64,000 nt of DNA, from positions 1 to 64,000 of the forward strand of contig NZ_BAAARY010000006.1 of assembly GCF_039532605.1 (NCBI RefSeq). The letters run 5' to 3'. The notes under the pieces were generated by a model. The model made no database searches. It was given only the letters and a program-made list of their open reading frames with translations, and was not told where the DNA came from. Shown in pieces: positions 1 through 7,225 of the stretch. Every line of letters begins with the position of its first letter. The first letter of the stretch is position 1. Both the position numbers and the translations under genes were made by a program. Origin of the DNA: Pilimelia columellifera. GTDB lineage: Bacteria; Actinomycetota; Actinomycetes; Mycobacteriales; Micromonosporaceae.

Positions 1-84
1 GCATTCGTTGCTGCTGCATGCGCTGTCATCTGCTACCGCCGCGCCGTCCGCCTCGACCTGTTGACCAGCAACAACCCCAACTGA
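1..84 (+). CDS. Possible 3' end of an upstream gene (partial)
   Basis: Frame 1 is open from the window edge to a TGA at 82-84. It encodes about 27 residues: a hydrophobic stretch (AFVAAACAVICY) followed by a short polar, basic tail. This looks like the last membrane segment and cytoplasmic end of a membrane protein that starts outside the window. The family cannot be recognised. Composition and the stop just before the next ribosome-binding site are the only support. Confidence 0.3.
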   Translation, partial: AFVAAACAVICYRRAVRLDLLTSNNPN

Positions 85-110
85 CACACGGTCTAAGGGG
101 GGTCCGGGTG

Positions 111-1628
111 GTGCGGTGCGAGCGGGTTGACGAGGCCGCGCTGCGGGCGGCGGGTCTGGAGACCGCTGAGGCGATCGCGGTGACGGAGCCGGACGACGCG
201 GGGAATCTGCACATCGCCCTGTGCGCGCGGGAGGTCAACCCCACGGTGCGGTTGGTGGTGCGGATGTTCGACCCGCAGCTGGCGCAGGGCGCCCGGGAGC
301 TGCTGCCGGACTGCGCCGTGGTCTCCGACGCCGCGATGGCGGCGCCGACGTTCGTGGCGGCCGCGTTGGGCGAAGTGGAGCCGACGCATGTGCGCCTGCT
401 CGGCCGTACGGTGGTGGTGGCCCGCCGCGCGGAGGCGCGTCCGCGTGACGTGATCTGCGGTCTTGCCGCGCACGGCCCGGACGGGTCGGCCCGCGTGTTG
501 CCGTCGGTCGAGGACGACGCTGATCTGGTGCTCGCCGAGGCGACGGGCCCGGCGGCGACTTCAGCGGCAAGGTGGCGTCGGGCACGTCCGCGACGGCGAC
601 GTCTGATCATGTCGACGTGGTTGGCGGTGCGTGCGTTGTTGCGGCTGCGGACCGGGATTGCCCTGGTGCTGGCGTTGTCGACGGTCGCCGTGGCCGGCAC
701 GACCCTGGCGATGATCAAGCACCTCGGTTGGGCGGAGGCGCTCTATCTCGTGTTGGCGACCGCCGCCGGCGGCGCGGAGCCGGAGCCGGGGACGGTCGAC
801 GCCGCGAAGGTGGCGCAGGTGGTGTTGGCGGTGGCCGGGCTGGCCCTGGTGCCGTTGTTCACGGCGGTGGCGGTCGAGACGATCGTCAACATGCGGTTGG
901 CTCGGGAGACCTGCCAGCTGAGGAAGCCGTGGGCGGACCACATTGTGGTGGTCGGGGTCGGAAACGTCGGCATCCGGGTCATCCGCGAGTTGCGGGACCT
1001 CGGTCTGGACGTGGTCGCGATCGAGAAGGACCCGGCGGCCCGGGGGCTGGATGTGGCCCGTCGGCTCGGCATCCCGGTGATCATCGGGGACGGCACCCAG
1101 CAGGATGTGCTGGAGCGGGCGTGGGTCGGCCGGTGCCGCTCGTTGGTGGTGTTGTCGACTGACGACAAGGCGAACCTTCAGGCGGCGCTGGCGGGCCAGA
1201 CGTTGCGCCGTGACCTCCGGGTGGTGTTGCGGCTCTTCGACCACGACTTTGCGGCCCGGGTGCAGCGGGCGTTCCGGACGACGGTGTCCCGGAGCGTGGC
1301 CGCGGTGTCCGCGCCGACCTTCGCCGACCAGATGATGAACCGCGAGATCCGGGCGACGATCCCGGTCGAGCGGCATGTGCTGCTCATCGTCGACGTGCCG
1401 GTCGATCCGGGCTCGGCCCTGGCTCACGCGACGGTGCGTGACGCGGGTCGGGCCGGGTTGGTCCGGGTGGTGGCGGTGCGGTCGGCCGACGGCGCCGCGG
1501 TGTGGAATCCCGGGCCAGGCCGGCCGCTCGCCCCTGGCGACCGGGTGGTGGCGGTGGCGCGTAGAGCCGGCTTGGCCTGGTTGACGGGTCAGGCCACCGC
1601 CTCGGACGGGGCGGCGCCGGCCGGCTAG
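111..1628 (+). CDS. Two-RCK (TrkA-N) ion-channel-like protein, N-terminally truncated
   Basis: About 505 residues. The order is an incomplete TrkA-N/RCK domain (residues 1-130), two membrane helices with a re-entrant-like loop (about 170-250), a complete TrkA-N domain with the nucleotide-binding signature VVVGVGNVGIRVI (about 280-400), then a TrkA-C-like tail. Proteins of this type gate potassium or other cation flux at the membrane in response to bound nucleotide. The loop between the helices reads ATAAGGAEPE and lacks the TVGYG potassium filter. Residues just after the start match the middle of a first RCK domain (the acidic strand, DEAALRAAGL), but its GxGxxG half is absent. GTG at 111 is chosen because AAGGGGGG lies at 95-102; GTG 108 is also possible, and the frame stays open upstream without family-like sequence. 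The gene is truncated or rearranged at its 5' end. The family call is firm; the function is uncertain. Confidence 0.7.
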   Translation: MRCERVDEAALRAAGLETAEAIAVTEPDDAGNLHIALCAREVNPTVRLVVRMFDPQLAQGARELLPDCAVVSDAAMAAPTFVAAALGEVEPTHVRLLGRTVVVARRAEARPRDVICGLAAHGPDGSARVLPSVEDDADLVLAEATGPAATSAARWRRARPRRRRLIMSTWLAVRALLRLRTGIALVLALSTVAVAGTTLAMIKHLGWAEALYLVLATAAGGAEPEPGTVDAAKVAQVVLAVAGLALVPLFTAVAVETIVNMRLARETCQLRKPWADHIVVVGVGNVGIRVIRELRDLGLDVVAIEKDPAARGLDVARRLGIPVIIGDGTQQDVLERAWVGRCRSLVVLSTDDKANLQAALAGQTLRRDLRVVLRLFDHDFAARVQRAFRTTVSRSVAAVSAPTFADQMMNREIRATIPVERHVLLIVDVPVDPGSALAHATVRDAGRAGLVRVVAVRSADGAAVWNPGPGRPLAPGDRVVAVARRAGLAWLTGQATASDGAAPAG

Positions 1629-1638
1629 CGTGGGCTGA

Positions 1639-2355
1639 ATGGTGCGGTGGGTGCGTCCGGCTGGGGTGTGGTGGTGGGTGGCTCAGGTGGCGCTGCTGGC
1701 GGCGGTGGCGGCGCTGACGGGCGCGCTGGCGGCCGGGTCGCTGCTGGATCTGGACGTGGCCGTCCGAAACTGGATCTGGGACCACCGCCCGCCGGCGGTG
1801 TTCAACGTGGCCACCGTTCTCAACTATCTGGGCCAGGGTGGTTGGGTGTTGCTGCCGTTGGCGACGCTGCTGGCGGCGGCGTTGGCGCGGCGGACCCGTT
1901 CGGTCCGGCCGCTGCTGCCGGTGGCCGGGGCGTTCCTGGTCACCGGCCTGACGATCGGTCCGATGAAGCTGTTGCTGGATCGCGGCTTCCCGGGCAACGA
2001 CAAGCTGGCACACCCGGAGCGGCTGTTCAGCGATCCGATCAGGGGCCTCGCCTACCCGTCGGGCCACGCCGCGAACGCCGTCGTCTGGTACGGGGTGATC
2101 GCGTTGCTGGTGGCGGGGTTGTTCCGGGCCGCCGGGCGTGAGCTGCCGGCGGAGGCTGGTTGGTTGATCAGGGTGGTTCCGCCGCTGGTCGTGGTGTGTA
2201 CCACCACCCTGTTGACCCATCACTGGCTGACGGATGCCGTCGCGGGGGTGCTGCTGGGGGTGTTTCTGGACGGGCTGCTGCGCCGGGTGGACTGGGACGC
2301 GGTCCCGTTGCCGGCCCGGCTCGGTCCGTGGCGGGGGTCCGCGAATCTGTCGTAA
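1639..2355 (+). CDS. PAP2-family membrane phosphatase
   Basis: 238 residues, an integral membrane protein of the PAP2 (type 2 phosphatidic acid phosphatase) superfamily. It shows the three usual phosphatase motifs in order: K-x6-RP-like KLLLDRGFP, PSGH in YPSGHAAN, and a third motif with a catalytic His followed by Asp in THHWLTDAVAG. Several hydrophobic helices surround them, so the active site should face the outside. Such enzymes remove phosphate from lipid phosphates such as phosphatidic acid or undecaprenyl pyrophosphate; the substrate cannot be told from sequence. It starts 10 nt after the preceding stop and may be co-transcribed with the channel gene. The motif 3 Arg is not obvious (TTTLLTHHW), a small departure from the consensus. 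Confidence 0.88.
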   Translation: MVRWVRPAGVWWWVAQVALLAAVAALTGALAAGSLLDLDVAVRNWIWDHRPPAVFNVATVLNYLGQGGWVLLPLATLLAAALARRTRSVRPLLPVAGAFLVTGLTIGPMKLLLDRGFPGNDKLAHPERLFSDPIRGLAYPSGHAANAVVWYGVIALLVAGLFRAAGRELPAEAGWLIRVVPPLVVVCTTTLLTHHWLTDAVAGVLLGVFLDGLLRRVDWDAVPLPARLGPWRGSANLS

Positions 2356-2487
2356 GGCTGCTCGAAGCCCCGGTGTTTCACGCAGGTGACGTTTGCCTTG
2401 CTGTTGTTTCGCGCACTAGGCTGCGCGATCAGTCATCGTTGCAGCAGGTAGCGTCCCGTGCCTGTCGTTGGTCGGCGGGGGAGCCGG

Positions 2488-3273
2488 ATGGACCGTTACG
2501 CGCGTTGGAACTCGCTGCTTGAGCTGCTTGCCGAGCATGGCCGGATTACCGTCGAGGACGCCGCCGAACGGCTCGTGGTGTCCCAGGCCACGATCCGCCG
2601 GGACTTCGACCAGCTCGCCCAGCAGCAGATGATCACGCGGACGCGGGGCGGCGCCGTCGCCAACGGCGTCTCCTACGACCTGCCGCTGCGGTACAAGACG
2701 GCCAAGCACTCGGCCGAGAAGCAGCGCATCGGCGCGGCGGCGGCGTCGCTGGTGAACCCGGGCATGGTCGTCGGCCTCAACGGAGGCACCACCACCACCG
2801 AGGTCGCCCGGGCGCTGGCTGCCCGCCCCGATCTGGCCAGCGGCGCGGAGACCACGCCGTTGACGGTCGTCACGAACGCCCTCAACATCGCCAACGAGCT
2901 GTTGATGCGATCGCGGATGAAGGTCGTCGTGACCGGCGGCGTCGTCCGGCCGCAGTCGTTCGAGCTGGTCGGGCCGTTGGGGGGCGGCATCCTGCGCGAG
3001 GTGACCCTCGACGTCGCGCTCCTGGGGGTGGACGCCTTGGACGTCTCCCTCGGCGCCGCCGCCCACCACGAGGGCGAGGCGGCGATGAACAGCCTCATGG
3101 TGGCCCGGGCCCGCCGGGTTGTGATCATCGCGGACTCCTCCAAACTGGGCGGTCACGCGTTCGCCCGGATCTGCCCGGTGGACCGGATCGAGACGCTGGT
3201 GACCGACTCCGGCGCGCCGGCGTCCGTGGTGGACCGGTTCGAGGCCGCCGGCGTCCGGGTGCTCAGGGCGTGA
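2488..3273 (+). CDS. DeoR/GlpR-family transcriptional regulator
   Basis: 261 residues. The N-terminal DeoR winged helix (about 1-60; RITVEDAAERLVVSQATIRRDF) is followed by a DeoR C-terminal sugar-phosphate sensor domain with GLNGGTTTTEVARAL, VVTNALNIANEL, TGGVVRP and ADSSKLG motifs. Family members usually repress sugar uptake or catabolism genes and respond to a phosphorylated sugar. ATG 2488 is preferred over the in-frame GTG 2458 because a GGGGGA ribosome site sits six bases upstream. No sugar operon lies beside it: the next gene is an ABC exporter, so the target is probably elsewhere in the genome. Confidence 0.93.
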   Translation: MDRYARWNSLLELLAEHGRITVEDAAERLVVSQATIRRDFDQLAQQQMITRTRGGAVANGVSYDLPLRYKTAKHSAEKQRIGAAAASLVNPGMVVGLNGGTTTTEVARALAARPDLASGAETTPLTVVTNALNIANELLMRSRMKVVVTGGVVRPQSFELVGPLGGGILREVTLDVALLGVDALDVSLGAAAHHEGEAAMNSLMVARARRVVIIADSSKLGGHAFARICPVDRIETLVTDSGAPASVVDRFEAAGVRVLRA

Positions 3274-3341
3274 CCCCCGAACATTGACCGACGCCGGTAG
3301 AGTCCGGCGGGTGTCCATCCGCGGCTGATCGGGGGAAGCGC

Positions 3342-4289
3342 GTGACCGGCGTTCTGGAGATAACCGATCTTCGCAAGACGTACCGGAGCCGTCGTCGCGG
3401 CCGGCGGCAGGCGCTGGACGGGTTCTCGATGAGCGTCGAGCCTGGTCAGGTGCACGGTTTCCTTGGCCCCAACGGCTCCGGCAAGACCACCACGCTGCGG
3501 ATCCTGCTCGGTCTCGTCGCCGCCGACAGCGGCGAGATGACCGTCCTGGGCGAACGGCTTCCTGACGCGCTCCCCCAGGTCATCGGCCGGGTCGGCGCGT
3601 TGGTGGAGAGCCCGCAGTTCTTCCCCAACTTCACCGGTCGCCAGACGCTGTCGCTGCTGGCGACCGCCGGCGGCGTCCCCGCCCGGCGGGTCGACGACGT
3701 GTTGGAGCTGGTCGGGCTGGCCGACCGGGCCGGCGACCGGGTCAAGGGCTACTCGCTGGGGATGCGGCAGCGGCTCGCGGTGGCGTCCACGCTGCTCAAG
3801 CAGCCGCAGGTGCTCATTCTGGACGAGCCCGCCAACGGCCTGGACCCGAGCGGCATCCGGCAGATGCGTGAGCTGATGCGCTCGCTGGCCGGCGCCGGCA
3901 TGACGATCGTGCTGTCCAGCCACATCCTCGGTGAGGTCCAGCAACTGTGCGACTCGGTGACGATCATCGCCGCCGGGCGGCGGGTGGTCAGCGGGACGGT
4001 GGCCCAGGTGCTGGCCGCCAACACGGCGGACGCGCTGCGGGTGAGGCTGGCGCGCGAGGAGCTACCTGGGGCGGCGGCGCTGCTCACGGCAGCCGGGGCC
4101 GTCGTGAACAGCTACCACGACCACCTTGTCGTCACGGGAATCACGACGCCCGAATGGATCACGCGGACGCTCGCTGAGCGGCAGATGTACGTCTCCGAGC
4201 TGACGCCGCTCCCGGTCGACCTGGAGAGCGTTTTCCTCCAGCTCACCGGCGACCCCGCAACGGCTTCTACGACTGAGGTGTCCCAGTGA
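3342..4289 (+). CDS. ABC transporter ATP-binding protein
   Basis: 315 residues, the cytoplasmic ATPase of an exporter-type ABC system. Walker A is GPNGSGKTT (about 46-54), the signature is YSLGMRQRL, Walker B is VLILDEPANGLDP, and the H-loop lies in LSSHILGEV. The C-terminal 90 residues form the accessory domain common in DrrA/BcrA-type exporters. The start GTG follows GGGGGAAG. Its stop overlaps the permease start by four bases, so the two proteins are translationally coupled and form one transporter. Family relatives export antibiotics, lipids or lantibiotics; the substrate here is unknown. Confidence 0.92.
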   Translation: MTGVLEITDLRKTYRSRRRGRRQALDGFSMSVEPGQVHGFLGPNGSGKTTTLRILLGLVAADSGEMTVLGERLPDALPQVIGRVGALVESPQFFPNFTGRQTLSLLATAGGVPARRVDDVLELVGLADRAGDRVKGYSLGMRQRLAVASTLLKQPQVLILDEPANGLDPSGIRQMRELMRSLAGAGMTIVLSSHILGEVQQLCDSVTIIAAGRRVVSGTVAQVLAANTADALRVRLAREELPGAAALLTAAGAVVNSYHDHLVVTGITTPEWITRTLAERQMYVSELTPLPVDLESVFLQLTGDPATASTTEVSQ

Positions 4290-5290
4290 GGTTGGCCCAG
4301 GCGGAGCTCCGGCGGCTGTTCCTACGGCGGTTCACCCGCTGGATGTTGCTGATCGCCGTCCTCGTGTTGTCCGGCGTCGCGGTGACTGCGGCGGTGAGCA
4401 GCACGCCGAACACCCCGCAGACGCAGGCGGCGGCGCAGGTGCAGGCTGAGCAGCAGGCACGGGAGATGGCTGAGCAGCACCGTCGGGACGTCGCCGAGTG
4501 TGAGGCGGCCCGCGCCCGCGGCGAGGACGTTACCCAGAGCTGGCCGCCTGACTGCGACATCTACGACTACAGCGGCGAGGTCCAGGCGAGTTGGTTCCTG
4601 CCGTACGAGTTCGTGTTCCGGCAGGAGTTCGGCAGCTACCTCGCGGTGTTCTTCGGGGTGCTGACGCTGGTCGCCTTCCTGGTCGGCGCGTCGTTCGTCG
4701 GCGCCGAGTGGAGCAGCGGGGCGATGACGAACCTACTGCTGTGGCAGCCCCGCCGACTGCGGGTGCTGTTCACGAAGCTGGGTGTGCTCCTGGCGGCCAT
4801 GACCACGCTGACTCTCGCCTCAGGGGCGTTGTGGACGGCCGGGTTCTGGCTGGTCGGCCGCTTCGGCGGGCGGCTCGGAGAGTTGACGCCCGGAGCCTGG
4901 CGTTCGTTCGGGCTCGACGGGCTGCGCGGTCTGACGTTCCTGCTGCTGGTGACCGTTGCATCGTTCGCGATCGCGTCGATCGGCCGGCACACCGCGGCGG
5001 CCCTGGGCGCGGTCGTCGGGCTCGGCATGATCAGCGAGGTGGGCGTCCGCATCCTGGTCGAGTCTCTTGAGACGCCGTTCGGCGAACGGTACGTCCTGTC
5101 CAGCTACCTGTTGGCTTGGGTACAGAAGTCGTACACGATCGTCGACTACTTCGGCTGCCCGGACGGCGCCGCCTGTCCGGAGCGGACGCTGGTGTTGACC
5201 TGGCATGACTCGTTGCTGGTGTTAGGCGTCGGCGCGGGCCTGACGGTGCTGGCGGCGGCCTTGTCGATGCGGCGGCGCGATGTCGCCTGA
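4286..5290 (+). CDS. ABC transporter permease (ABC-2 type)
   Basis: 334 residues. One N-terminal helix (about 18-38) is followed by a large extracytoplasmic segment rich in Gln, Glu and Ala (about 45-105, possibly helical), then a cluster of five or six helices. This is the layout of ABC-2 or NatB-like exporter subunits. It overlaps the ATPase gene by four bases (GTGA), and DUF3263 begins within its last bases. A TTA leucine codon lies at 5222-5224, rare in this kind of genome, so expression could depend on a bldA-type leucyl tRNA. Confidence 0.85.
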   Translation: MRLAQAELRRLFLRRFTRWMLLIAVLVLSGVAVTAAVSSTPNTPQTQAAAQVQAEQQAREMAEQHRRDVAECEAARARGEDVTQSWPPDCDIYDYSGEVQASWFLPYEFVFRQEFGSYLAVFFGVLTLVAFLVGASFVGAEWSSGAMTNLLLWQPRRLRVLFTKLGVLLAAMTTLTLASGALWTAGFWLVGRFGGRLGELTPGAWRSFGLDGLRGLTFLLLVTVASFAIASIGRHTAAALGAVVGLGMISEVGVRILVESLETPFGERYVLSSYLLAWVQKSYTIVDYFGCPDGAACPERTLVLTWHDSLLVLGVGAGLTVLAAALSMRRRDVA

Positions 5291-5618
5291 CCTGCGCGCG
5301 ACGCAGCCCTCCGGGCCGGCTGAATCATCCTGTCCGGTCGAGCCGCCGGGGCCGACCGAACTGTCGGGACACGCTGATCTGTCCGATCGGGACGTGCGGA
5401 TTCTGGACTTCGAGCGGAAGTGGTGGCGGCATCCTGGCGCCAAGGAGCAGGCTATCCGTGACGAGTTTGATATTTCAGGCATCAGGTACTACCAGTTGCT
5501 CAACCGGCTTCTCGACGATCCCCGGGCGCTGGCGCACGATCCGGTGTTGGTTGGTCGGCTACGCCGGCTACGCGCCGGCCGACTGCGGCCACGAGCCGCG
5601 GACGCCGCCCTGAGTTGA
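5280..5618 (+). CDS. DUF3263 family protein
   Basis: 112 residues. Residues 35-95 match the actinobacterial DUF3263 family: LSDRDVRILDFERKWW, then GAKEQAIRDEFDISGIRYYQLLN and a basic end with RRLR. The pattern resembles a small helix-turn-helix DNA-binding domain, so a regulatory role is likely but unproven. The first 30 residues are Pro/Ser/Glu-rich and poorly conserved. The ATG lies inside the last codons of the ABC permease gene (an 11-nt overlap), so it is translated with the transporter and may regulate it or its physiology. This coupling is an inference from position. Confidence 0.8.
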   Translation: MSPDLRATQPSGPAESSCPVEPPGPTELSGHADLSDRDVRILDFERKWWRHPGAKEQAIRDEFDISGIRYYQLLNRLLDDPRALAHDPVLVGRLRRLRAGRLRPRAADAALS

Positions 5619-6185
5619 CGCGTGCGGCTCGCGCGTTGCTGGCTGTCGTCGACAAAACGATATGTGATACTAAAAGTAGTTTGCCGAAACTAGGGCATTC
5701 GCCCCATGACATCCTCCGAATGGTTTGTCAGTATCCTCCAAACACAGGAGGTTAGGTTGCGCTGTGTGAGGATGATTTTGCCCTGCGTTGAGAAATGGCC
5801 CCTAAAAAGTCTTGACGGGCGTTTCGGGGGAGCGCAGGATGGATCTGCGGGAGGATGCATCGCCGTAACACTTTCCGAAGCTGAGCCTTCAGAAGTAGCA
5901 CGACCCCAGCGCCGACGAGCCCCGCGCCGAAGGTGCTGAGCGAGCATCCTCCCGACCAAACGTCACACCGCACGGCCTCCCCCTCGCGCGACCCGGACGG
6001 GTCGCGCGAGCCGTCGTTTACAGGCCACTTCGGCGTTGCGCCCCCTCCAACATCCCTGCTGCGTCAGCGGGCCTCCCCGCGCTCATGGTCCGCAGCGGGC
6101 CGCGCCGCGCTGCGCTGCGCATCTCGGGTCGCGCCGCGCCGTAAATCGGTTCCGCGGCTGCCCGCGGTCCGCCCATGATGCCGCC
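5619..6185. other. Gene-poor island, AT-rich in its first part, with hairpins
   Basis: No convincing gene. From about 5640 to 5830 the GC content falls to roughly one half, far below the surroundings. Visible items are: the inverted repeat ACTA-N4-TAGT (5669-5680); the hairpin CCTCC-N7-GGAGG (5735-5751); three ATCCTCC copies (5711, 5733, 5946); an 11-nt inverted pair CGGGAGGATGC/GCATCCTCCCG (5848-5858 and 5944-5954); and a perfect 12-bp hairpin at 5983-6010. A weak plus-strand frame (TTG 5757 after GGAGG, stop at 5939) and a minus-strand frame (GTG 5973 after GAGGGGGAGG, stop 5752, with one hydrophobic helix) exist. Both have atypical codon use. This could be a small RNA unit, a decayed gene or a transfer remnant. 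Confidence 0.5.
5983..6010 (+). terminator. Perfect 12-bp hairpin, possible terminator
   Basis: CTCGCGCGACCC and GGGTCGCGCGAG pair perfectly around a four-base GGAC loop. No strong T run follows (CCGTCGTTTACA), which is common for actinobacterial intrinsic terminators. It would end any plus-strand transcript from the AT-rich island or from the ABC/DUF3263 operon. Confidence 0.5.
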
Positions 6186-7202
6186 ATGACAATCGCGCTC
6201 CGCCCGTTCGATGCCACCGACCCTGACGCCGTCGCTGACGCCCATCGGATCATGGCCGCCAGCTGGGCCCATGACGCGCCGGACCTGCCGGCGATCGACC
6301 TGGAAACCTTCACCCGGTTCCGGAGGCATCAGCGGCCGGGCTGGGAAGCCGTGCTCATGCTGGCTGAACTGGACGGTCGTCCAGTCGGCTTCCTCGACGT
6401 CGGTCTGCCGATGGTGGACAACCGGTCCATCGCCGATGTCACCGCGCTGTTGGTCCTGCCCGAGCACCGTCGGCGGGGCGTGGGGGGCACGCTGTTCGGC
6501 GCCCTGCGGGGCATAGCCGCCGAACGTGGACGCACGACCGTCATCCATTCGGTCGCGGCCCCGCTCGGCGACCAGGAGAACTGCCCGGCGAGCCGGTTCG
6601 CGCGCGCGATGGGCGCCGCCCCGGCGCAGCACGACCTGCGCAGCCGATTGGACGTCGTCGCGGTCGACCACGGCGAGCTGACCCTTCGGCTGGCGCAGGC
6701 ATGGTCACATGCCTCGGGGTACTCGGTCGTGACGTGGCAGGACGCGACGCCGGACGAGTTCGTAGCGGACGTCGCCTACCTGGAGGGCCGGCTTCTCGCT
6801 GACGCCCCGATGGGTGATCTGGCGTTGGAGCCGCATCGCGTCGACGCCGACCGGATTCGAGCGATGGAGGATCGAGCACGCCTGGTGGGTCGCCGCAGTT
6901 ACCACGCCGGAGCGCGACACGACGCCTCCGGCAAGCTGGTCGCCTGGACGCTACTCACCCGCGACCGCCTGATCGACTGGCATGCCTGGCAGCAGATCAC
7001 CCTGGTCGACCCGGAGCATCGCGGGCACCGGCTCGGCACGATTATCAAGATCGAAAATCTGCGGCAGACGGTCGTCGCCGAGCCTGGGCTGAGGTTCATC
7101 GACACCTACAACGCCGAGGTCAACGAGCACATGCTCGCGGTGAACCGGCTGCTCGGCTACCGCCCGGTCGAGGCGAGCATCGACTGGCAGCTCATCTTCT
7201 GA
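6186..7202 (+). CDS. Tandem GNAT acetyltransferase
   Basis: 338 residues with two GNAT folds. The first has the acetyl-CoA loop VLPEHRRRGVGGTL (about 98-111). The second has VDPEHRGHRLGTIIKIENL (about 275-293) followed by NAEVNEHMLAVNRLLGYRP, the usual last strand of N-acetyltransferases. Double-GNAT proteins of this size in actinobacteria are often close to mycothiol synthase-like or amino-acid acetyltransferases, but the substrate cannot be read. ATG 6186 fits the family N-terminus (MTIALRPFDATD); the open frame upstream is Arg-rich junk. Confidence 0.85.
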   Translation: MTIALRPFDATDPDAVADAHRIMAASWAHDAPDLPAIDLETFTRFRRHQRPGWEAVLMLAELDGRPVGFLDVGLPMVDNRSIADVTALLVLPEHRRRGVGGTLFGALRGIAAERGRTTVIHSVAAPLGDQENCPASRFARAMGAAPAQHDLRSRLDVVAVDHGELTLRLAQAWSHASGYSVVTWQDATPDEFVADVAYLEGRLLADAPMGDLALEPHRVDADRIRAMEDRARLVGRRSYHAGARHDASGKLVAWTLLTRDRLIDWHAWQQITLVDPEHRGHRLGTIIKIENLRQTVVAEPGLRFIDTYNAEVNEHMLAVNRLLGYRPVEASIDWQLIF

Positions 7203-7225
7203 CCCGGCTGCGGCATGATGGCCTC

